From positions 1-64,000 of the forward strand of contig NZ_JACMSF010000012.1 in the NCBI RefSeq assembly GCF_014257025.1: a DNA stretch of 64,000 nt, given 5' to 3'. This document shows positions 58,206-64,000 of the stretch, piece by piece. The translations under genes and the position numbers were made by a program. How positions within the stretch are numbered: the first letter of the stretch is position 1; each line of letters starts with the position of its first letter. The DNA is from Streptomyces cupreus (GTDB lineage: Bacteria; Actinomycetota; Actinomycetes; Streptomycetales; Streptomycetaceae). The notes under the pieces were generated by a model, which did not search any database, was not told where the DNA came from, and saw nothing but the letters and a program-made list of their open reading frames with translations.

Positions 58206-59929
58206 GCCTTCACCTCCGGTCTGACCTGTCCGCCGGCCAGCTCCTCCGGCAGATGGAACCGGGCCAGGATCGCCGCCGTCCCGGCCGGTACCCGGCTCGG
58301 GGTGGCCAGGGACACCAGGATCATCGTGAGGAAGCCCAGCGGCACCGACCAGAGCGCCGGCCAGGCGAGCAGGGCGTGCAGGGCGCCGGTGCCGGGGAAA
58401 CCGGCCATCGTCGCGGCGACGGCGAGCAGCGCGGAGCCGCCGCCCACCAGCATTCCGGCGGCCGCCCCCTGCGGGGTGAGCCTGCGCCACCAGATGCCGA
58501 GCACGAGCAGCGGGCAGAACGAGGAGGCGGACACGGCGAAGGCGAGCCCCACGGCGTCGGCCACCGGCAGCCCGCCGACCAGGGCGCTCGCCGCAAGCGG
58601 TACGGCCATCGCGAGCAGCGTGCCGAGCCTGAAGTGCCGTACGCCGCGCGAGGGGAGGACGTCCTGGGTGAGGACGCCCGCGACGGCCATGGTCAGGCCC
58701 GAGGCGGTCGACAGGAACGCGGCGAAGGCGCCCCCGGCGATCAGCGCGCCCAGCAGGTCGCCGCCCAGGCCGCCGATCATCCGCTCGGGCAGCAGCAGGA
58801 CGGCGGCGTCCGCGTCGCCGGTGAGGGTGAGTTCGGGGGCGTACAGGCGGCCGAGGGCGCCGTAGACCGGGGGCAGCAGGTAGAAGGCGCCGATCAGGCC
58901 GAGGACGGCGACGGTGGTGCGGCGGGCGGCGACGCCGTGCGGGCTGGTGTAGAAGCGGACGACGACGTGCGGCAGGCCCATGGTGCCGAGGAAGGTGGCG
59001 AGGATCAGTCCGTACGTCGCGTACAGCGGGCGTTCGCCGCGGCTCTCGGCCTGGGAGGGCGACAGGCCGCCGTCGCCGTCGCGCTCGGCCTCGGGGACGG
59101 CGGCGCCCTCGGCGAACGTGAGCTGGGTGCCGGCCTCGATGCGGTGGGTGCCGGCGAAGAGCCGGAGCTGCTGGTCCTCGTGGGGGCGGCCGTCGACGGT
59201 GCCGCTCACCGTGACGGTCAGCGGACGCTCGAGGCGCAGGTCGAGGCCGTCGTCGACGCGGACGGAGCGCTGTTCGCGGAAGGCGGCGGGTTCGTCGAAG
59301 GCATGGTGCGGGGCGCCGTCGCCCTGCCAGGCGACGACCAGGAACAGGGCGGGCACCAGCAGGGCCGTGAGCTTCAGCCAGTACTGGAAGGCCTGCACGA
59401 AGGTGATGCTGCGCATGCCGCCCGCGGCGACGATGGCGACCACCACGACCGCCACGATCACTCCGCCCAGCCAGTCGGGCGCGCCGGTGAGCACGGTCAG
59501 CGTCAGCCCGGCGCCCTGGAGTTGGGGCAGCAGATAGAGCCAGCCGACCCCGACCACAAAGGCTCCGGCCAGCCGCCGTACCGCCGAGGAGGCGAGGCGG
59601 GCCTCGGCGAAGTCGGGGAGCGTGTAGGCGCCGGAGCGGCGCAGCGGGGCGGCGACGAAGAGGAGCAGGACCAGATATCCGGCGGTGTAGCCGACCGGGT
59701 ACCAGAGCATGTCGGGGCCCTGGACGAGGACCAGGCCGGCGATGCCGAGAAAGGAGGCGGCGGAGAGGTACTCGCCGCTGATGGCGGCGGCGTTCAGACG
59801 GGGGCCGACGGTGCGGGAGGCGACGTAGAAGTCCGAGGTGGTGCGGGAGATGCGCAGGCCGAAGGCGCCGACGAAGACGGTCGCGAGGACGACGAGCGCG
59901 ACGGCGGGGACGGCGAGGTTCTCGTTCAC
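58202..59929 (-). CDS. Sodium:solute symporter, acetate/cation (ActP-like)
   Basis: This 575-residue transporter has SSS-family features: SRTVGPRLNAAAISGEYLSAASFLGIAG, TYGLILATFLGTMGLPHVVVRFYT and SASSFCPLLVLGIWWRRLT. About 13 hydrophobic helices can be counted. A hydrophilic loop of about 90 residues (around 205-300) is longer than in typical ActP. Acetate or another short carboxylate is the likely substrate. It lies between a DUF485-like gene and the histidine kinase. Confidence 0.88.
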   Translation of the reverse strand: MNENLAVPAVALVVLATVFVGAFGLRISRTTSDFYVASRTVGPRLNAAAISGEYLSAASFLGIAGLVLVQGPDMLWYPVGYTAGYLVLLLFVAAPLRRSGAYTLPDFAEARLASSAVRRLAGAFVVGVGWLYLLPQLQGAGLTLTVLTGAPDWLGGVIVAVVVVAIVAAGGMRSITFVQAFQYWLKLTALLVPALFLVVAWQGDGAPHHAFDEPAAFREQRSVRVDDGLDLRLERPLTVTVSGTVDGRPHEDQQLRLFAGTHRIEAGTQLTFAEGAAVPEAERDGDGGLSPSQAESRGERPLYATYGLILATFLGTMGLPHVVVRFYTSPHGVAARRTTVAVLGLIGAFYLLPPVYGALGRLYAPELTLTGDADAAVLLLPERMIGGLGGDLLGALIAGGAFAAFLSTASGLTMAVAGVLTQDVLPSRGVRHFRLGTLLAMAVPLAASALVGGLPVADAVGLAFAVSASSFCPLLVLGIWWRRLTPQGAAAGMLVGGGSALLAVAATMAGFPGTGALHALLAWPALWSVPLGFLTMILVSLATPSRVPAGTAAILARFHLPEELAGGQVRPEVKA

Positions 59930-59935
59930 GGCGCC

Positions 59936-60304
59936 TCAGCGGTCCTGGTCCTCGACGAGGCGGACGAAGTCCCGCTCGTTGCGTTCGGCGCGCCGCACGT
60001 ACCAGCGGGCGAGCAGCACGAGCGGGGGGTACAGGCAGAAGCCGAGGACCGTCCATTCCAGGCGGTCGGAGTCCGGCATGGTGGCGAACAGCAGCGGCAG
60101 CGGGCCGATGAGCAGTCCGAGGACGGCGACCACGGCCATGGCGGCGCGCAGCTGGGAGCGCATCAGGGAGCGGACGTAGGTGTGGCCGAGGGTGGTCTGC
60201 TCGTCGATCTCGGTGCGCGGGCGGTAGTAGCCGGAGGCGGGGCGGGTGCGGCGGGGCGGTCCGGTGACGACGACGCGGCGCTCGGCGGGGTCCTGGTTCG
60301 GCAC
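59936..60304 (-). CDS. Small membrane protein of the DUF485-like type
   Basis: This 122-residue protein has a basic N-terminus and two transmembrane segments (AAMAVVAVLGLLIGPLPLLF and WTVLGFCLYPPLVLLARWYV). Small proteins of this kind are commonly encoded next to acetate-type symporters. It is 6 nt upstream of the symporter and 2 nt after the response regulator gene, so it is part of the same operon. Confidence 0.85.
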   Translation of the reverse strand: MPNQDPAERRVVVTGPPRRTRPASGYYRPRTEIDEQTTLGHTYVRSLMRSQLRAAMAVVAVLGLLIGPLPLLFATMPDSDRLEWTVLGFCLYPPLVLLARWYVRRAERNERDFVRLVEDQDR

Positions 60305-60306
60305 TG

Positions 60307-61056
60307 TCAGGTCCTCCTCATCAGCAGATCCCGCAGTTCGCGTGCGTGCCGCCGGCTGACCTGGAGTTCCTCGGAACCGACCAGGACGCTCACCGTGCCC
60401 GCGTCCAGGCGGAGTTCGCCGATGTGGCGCAGGGCGACCAGATGGCGGCGGTGGATGCGGACGAAGCCGCGGGAGCGCCAGCGCTCCTCCAGGGTGGACA
60501 GCGGGATACGGACGAGATGGCTGCCCTTGTCGGTGTGCAGACGGGCATAGTCGCCCTGGGCCTCGACATGGGTGATGTCGTCGACGGAGACGAACCGGGT
60601 CACCCCGCCGAGTTCGACGGGTATGTGGTCGGGGTCGGGCTCGTGCACGGGGATGCGCGGACCGGAGTCGATGAGTTCGGCGGCCCGACGTATCGCCTCG
60701 GCGAGGCGCTCCTTGCGGACCGGCTTGAGGACGTAGTCGACGGCCTTGAGGTCGAAGGCCTGGACGGCGAAGTCCTCGTGGGCGGTGACGAACACGACCA
60801 GCGGCGGCTTGGCGAACCCGGTGAGCAGCCGGGCCAGGTCCAGTCCGTCGAGTCCGGGCATGTTGATGTCGAGGAAGACGACGTCGATCGCCTCGGGCCC
60901 GGCCGGCCCCGACTCCAGCGCGCGGTTGATCCGGCGCAGCGCCTCGGTGGCGTCCCCCGCGCCCTCCGCGCTGCCGATGCGGGGGTCGGCGTGCAGGAGG
61001 TACAGCAGTTCCTCCAGCGAGGGGCTTTCGTCGTCGACAGCCAGGGCGCGCAGCAT
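60307..61056 (-). CDS. LytTR-type response regulator
   Basis: This 249-residue protein has a receiver domain with acidic pocket VDDE (7-10) and phospho-acceptor Asp63 in FLDINMPGLDG, and KPVRKERL later. A C-terminal LytTR DNA-binding domain follows (ITHVEAQGDYARLHT, RIPLSTLEERWRS, FVRIHRRHLV). It is first in the operon with the symporter and the LytS-like kinase. It probably activates the transporter genes. ATG 61056 is chosen at the receiver start. Confidence 0.93.
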   Translation of the reverse strand: MLRALAVDDESPSLEELLYLLHADPRIGSAEGAGDATEALRRINRALESGPAGPEAIDVVFLDINMPGLDGLDLARLLTGFAKPPLVVFVTAHEDFAVQAFDLKAVDYVLKPVRKERLAEAIRRAAELIDSGPRIPVHEPDPDHIPVELGGVTRFVSVDDITHVEAQGDYARLHTDKGSHLVRIPLSTLEERWRSRGFVRIHRRHLVALRHIGELRLDAGTVSVLVGSEELQVSRRHARELRDLLMRRT

Positions 61057-61134
61057 GAACGTGGAGTGTAGGAGCAATTCGTACGCCTGCACACGGGCCG
61101 AGGTGTGGACGTCTCCGCTGGATAGGGTGCCGCC

Positions 61135-61638
61135 ATGAACAGCAGGCCCACGCCGTTCGACGACCTCGACCGGAAGATCATCACCGCCCTGATGGCGAAC
61201 GCCAGGACCAGTTTCGCCGAGATCGGCGCGGCCGTAGGACTGTCCTCCACGGCGGTCAAGCGACGAGTGGACCGGCTCCGGGAGACCGGTGTGATCACCG
61301 GGTTCACGGCCACGGTGAAGCCGTCGGCGCTGGGCTGGCGCACGGAGGCGTACGTCGAGGTGTACTGCGAGGGCGCGGCACCGCCGCGGCGGCTCGCGGA
61401 GGTGGTCCGCAACCATCCGGAGATCACCGCGGCGATGACGGTGACCGGCGGCGCGGACGCGTTGCTGCACGTCCGGGCGCGGGACGTGGAGCATTTCGAG
61501 GAGGTGCTGGAGCGGATCCGCGTCGAGCCCTTCATCCGGAAGACGATCAGCGTGATGGTGCTGTCCCATCTCCTCCCGGAAAGCCCGGAGGCGGGCGCCA
61601 GCCACGCGGCACCGGACGGCGCAGCAGACCTGCGCTGA
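61135..61638 (+). CDS. Lrp/AsnC-family regulator
   Basis: This 167-residue protein has an AsnC-type HTH (LDRKIITALMANARTSFAEI then GLSSTAVKRRVDRLRETGVI) and a RAM ligand domain. TAGGGT at 61123 is 6 nt upstream of ATG 61135 and could be a -10 box, which would make the message leaderless. It precedes ddaH and rocD on the same strand and probably controls them in response to an arginine-related amino acid. Confidence 0.9.
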   Translation: MNSRPTPFDDLDRKIITALMANARTSFAEIGAAVGLSSTAVKRRVDRLRETGVITGFTATVKPSALGWRTEAYVEVYCEGAAPPRRLAEVVRNHPEITAAMTVTGGADALLHVRARDVEHFEEVLERIRVEPFIRKTISVMVLSHLLPESPEAGASHAAPDGAADLR

Positions 61639-61760
61639 GCAGCCGAACAACGCAGCATTCCTGCGCGAAGACGCAGCCCTGGTTCCTTGTCGGGCTTCTC
61701 GATCCCTTCCTACCTTGGTGTCAACCCAGTCCACACCGCACGAAGCGGAGGAACCCCTCT

Positions 61761-62573
61761 GTGCCCGAAAGCCGTGTGCCGCGCCGACGGCGCTTCCTCG
61801 TCTGCGAACCCAGACATTTCGCCGTGCAGTACGCGATCAATCCCTGGATGCACCCGGACACCCGGGTCGACGTCGATCTGGCCCAGGAGCAGTGGCAGTC
61901 GCTGATCCGCGCCTACCGCGCCCACGGCCACACCGTCGACACGGTGGAGCCGGTCCCGGGCCTGCCCGACATGGTCTTCGCCGCGAACTCGGCGGTCGTC
62001 GTCGGCGGCCGCGTCTTCGGATCCCTCTTCCACGCACCCGAGCGGCGCCCGGAGTCCACGCACTACGAGACCTGGTTCAAGACGGCGGGCTTCGACGTGT
62101 ACCGGCCCGAGTCCGTGTGCGAGGGCGAAGGCGATCTGGTGTGGACGGGCCGCTATGTGCTCGCCGGCACCGGTTTCCGCACCACCCGTGAGGCGCATCG
62201 GGAGGTGCAGGAGTTCTTCGGCCACCCGGTGATCAGCCTGACGCTGGTGGACCCGTACTTCTACCACCTCGACACGGCGCTGTTCGTCCTCGACGACAAC
62301 AACATCGCCTACTACCCGGAGGCGTTCTCGCCGGGCAGCCGTGAGGTGCTCGCGCGGCTGTACCCGGACGCGGTGCTCGCCACCCGCGACGACGCGTCCG
62401 CGTTCGGCCTGAACTCCGTGTCCGACGGCCGTCATGTCTTCATCGCGCCGCAGGCCGAGGCCCTGGCCGCCCGGCTGGACGCCCGCGGCTATGTCCCCGT
62501 CCCCGTCGACCTGTCGGAGTTCCGCAAGGCCGGCGGTGGCATCAAGTGCTGCACCCAGGAGATCCGCTCATGA
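61761..62573 (+). CDS. ddaH: Dimethylarginine dimethylaminohydrolase-like enzyme
   Basis: This 270-residue amidinohydrolase has LPDMVFAANSAVVV (68-81), His169 in YFYHLDTALF and the catalytic cysteine in GGIKCCTQE (263 or 264). The family converts methylated arginines to citrulline and a methylamine. GTG 61761 is chosen as the first start before the FLVCEP motif. It overlaps the ornithine aminotransferase by ATGA. The Streptomyces substrate may be a different guanidine. Confidence 0.88.
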   Translation: MPESRVPRRRRFLVCEPRHFAVQYAINPWMHPDTRVDVDLAQEQWQSLIRAYRAHGHTVDTVEPVPGLPDMVFAANSAVVVGGRVFGSLFHAPERRPESTHYETWFKTAGFDVYRPESVCEGEGDLVWTGRYVLAGTGFRTTREAHREVQEFFGHPVISLTLVDPYFYHLDTALFVLDDNNIAYYPEAFSPGSREVLARLYPDAVLATRDDASAFGLNSVSDGRHVFIAPQAEALAARLDARGYVPVPVDLSEFRKAGGGIKCCTQEIRS

Positions 62574-63787
62574 CCGCTCCCGCGCAGACCCGTTCGTCCA
62601 CCGATCTGATCCGCGCCGAGGAACCGGTCCTGGCGCACAACTACCACCCGCTGCCCGTGGTCGTGGCCCGCGCCGAGGGCACCTGGGTGGAGGACGTGGA
62701 GGGCCGCCGCTACCTCGACATGCTGGCGGGCTACTCGGCACTGAACTTCGGCCACCGCCATCCGGCGCTGATCGAGGCGGCACACGCCCAGCTCGACCGG
62801 CTGACCCTCACGTCCCGGGCCTTCCACAACGACAGGCTCGCCGAGTTCGCCGAGCGGCTGGCTGCGTTGACGGGCCTGGACATGGTGCTGCCGATGAACA
62901 CGGGCGCCGAGGCCGTGGAGAGCGGTATCAAGGTGGCCCGCAAGTGGGCGTACGAGGTCAAGGGCGTCCCGGCCGACCAGGCCACCATCGTGGTCGCGGC
63001 GGACAACTTCCACGGCCGTACGACGACGATCGTGTCCTTCTCCACGGACGAGACCGCTCGGCAGGGCTTCGGGCCCTTCACCCCGGGCTTCCGGATCGTG
63101 CCGTACAACGACCTGGCCGCGCTGGAGGAGGCCGTCGACGACACCACGGCGGCGGTGCTCATCGAGCCCATCCAGGGCGAGGCGGGCGTGGTCATCCCGG
63201 ACAACGGCTATCTGGCCGGGGTGCGGGAGCTGACCCGGCGCAAGGGGTGCCTGTTCGTCGCGGACGAGATCCAGTCGGGTCTCGGCCGCACCGGCCGCAC
63301 CCTCGCCGTCGAGCACGAGTCGGTCGTGCCCGACATGCTGCTCCTCGGCAAGGCGCTGGGCGGCGGCATCGTCCCGGTGTCCGCGGTGGTGGCCCGGCGG
63401 GATGTGCTCGGGGTGCTGCGGCCCGGTGAGCACGGCTCGACGTTCGGCGGCAATCCGCTGGCCGCCGCGGTCGGCACGGCGGTGGTGGAGCTGCTGGAGA
63501 CGGGCGAGTTCCAGCGCCGGGCCGTCGAACTCGGCGTGGTCCTGCGGGGCGGTCTGGCGGCGCTGGTCGGCAAGGGAGTCGTCGGCTTCCGGGCGCGTGG
63601 CCTGTGGGCGGGCGTGGACATCGACCCGGCCGTGGGCACCGGGCGGGAGATCGGTGAGCGGCTGATGCGGGAGGGTGTGCTGGTCAAGGACACCCACGGC
63701 TCCACGATCCGCCTCGCACCCCCGCTGACGATCAGCGCCGAGGAGCTGACCGGGGCGCTGGCCTCGCTGGAGAAGGTGCTTGCCTGA
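62570..63787 (+). CDS. rocD: Ornithine aminotransferase
   Basis: This 405-residue PLP enzyme has NTGAEAVESGIKVARKW, VADEIQSGLGRTG and the PLP lysine in LLLGKALGGG, then GSTFGGNPLAAA. It turns ornithine into glutamate semialdehyde. ATG 62570 overlaps the ddaH stop as ATGA, so the two proteins are made together. The operon would degrade arginine-like compounds, with Lrp as likely regulator. Confidence 0.94.
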   Translation: MTAPAQTRSSTDLIRAEEPVLAHNYHPLPVVVARAEGTWVEDVEGRRYLDMLAGYSALNFGHRHPALIEAAHAQLDRLTLTSRAFHNDRLAEFAERLAALTGLDMVLPMNTGAEAVESGIKVARKWAYEVKGVPADQATIVVAADNFHGRTTTIVSFSTDETARQGFGPFTPGFRIVPYNDLAALEEAVDDTTAAVLIEPIQGEAGVVIPDNGYLAGVRELTRRKGCLFVADEIQSGLGRTGRTLAVEHESVVPDMLLLGKALGGGIVPVSAVVARRDVLGVLRPGEHGSTFGGNPLAAAVGTAVVELLETGEFQRRAVELGVVLRGGLAALVGKGVVGFRARGLWAGVDIDPAVGTGREIGERLMREGVLVKDTHGSTIRLAPPLTISAEELTGALASLEKVLA

Positions 63788-63898
63788 GGCTCGCGGTGGC
63801 CGTCACTCCTTCTCGCTGCGAGGGTGAACACTGGGATCAGAGGTGGTAGACCACTGACGTGGACCGCTCTCAGCGACCCCAGGGACGGAGAGGCGGCC

Positions 63899-64000
63899 GT
63901 GGGCACACATGAGGAGCACGCCGCGGAGCGGCATCGGTTCGACGTGGCCGATGCCGCCCCTGTGCTGCTCGACGCCCAGGGCCTGGTGACCTGCTGGACC
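63899..64000 (+). CDS. Start of a gene running off the right edge, PAS-like N-terminus
   Basis: GTG 63899 opens a frame reading MGTHEEHAAERHRFDVADAA, then PVLLDAQGLVTCWT to the window end. GGACGGAGAGG lies upstream. The last part is like the start of a PAS domain, as found in Streptomyces SpoIIE-type phosphatases and sensor proteins. Only 34 codons are present, so the class is tentative. Confidence 0.55.
   Translation, partial: MGTHEEHAAERHRFDVADAAPVLLDAQGLVTCWT

Overview
The window is high-GC actinobacterial DNA. It is almost certainly from Streptomyces: strong third-position GC, mycothiol-type formaldehyde enzymes, MurT/GatD, many ATGA/GTGA start-stop overlaps, and two copies of palindromic repeat families I recognise from Streptomyces intergenic DNA. 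All gene calls come from reading the sequence; no database search was run.

Positions 1 to about 36,050 form a large choline/glycine betaine catabolic island. The route can be read gene by gene. Uptake uses a glycine betaine ABC system (lipoprotein, double permease, ATPase). Choline goes to betaine aldehyde (GMC dehydrogenase, BetA type) and then to glycine betaine (BADH). The first demethylation uses Rieske oxygenases (two paralogues), a Rieske ferredoxin and two ferredoxin reductases. The second uses a folate-dependent dimethylglycine oxidase, and the third a heterotetrameric sarcosine oxidase with delta and alpha fused. Glycine is then handled by a GcvH-like protein and probably by a gene (perhaps glyA) that begins at the left edge. 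The C1 units are handled by FolD, MTHFR, PurU (formyl-THF to formate), two S-hydroxymethylmycothiol dehydrogenases, an MBL-fold thioester hydrolase, a formate-dehydrogenase-like molybdoenzyme and a PabB-like folate gene.

Thirteen copies of one regulatory unit lie in front of the transcription units of this island. Each unit is two 17-bp imperfect palindromes (about GTTGC-N7-GCAAC) whose starts are 19 bp apart (18 bp in one case). Two near-identical IclR regulators are encoded here, and each has the unit overlapping its own start codon. I infer that the unit is the IclR operator and that the island is one regulon.

The island also carries duplication and decay. The Rieske oxygenase, ferredoxin reductase, mscR, iclR and purU genes exist twice, and the left copies are partly broken. 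There is a purU pseudogene, an MBL-hydrolase/sarcosine-oxidase junction remnant, a folP tail, and a BCCT (BetP-like) transporter with a large deletion and frameshifts.

From 36.1 kb to the end the genes are mostly ordinary chromosome: Nudix, DUF779-like, a secreted phosphodiester glycosidase, a glycerophosphodiesterase-like protein, an acyl-CoA dehydrogenase pair with a quinone oxidoreductase, an XRE-cupin regulator divergent from a flavoprotein reductase, an ATP-dependent DNA ligase, GabD-like dehydrogenase, P450, acyl-CoA dehydrogenase with a divergent TetR, peptide deformylase, MurT/GatD, phosphofructokinase, a CtaG-like protein, a LytS/LytTR two-component system with an acetate-type symporter, Lrp, dimethylargininase and ornithine aminotransferase. 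A PAS-like gene starts at the right edge.
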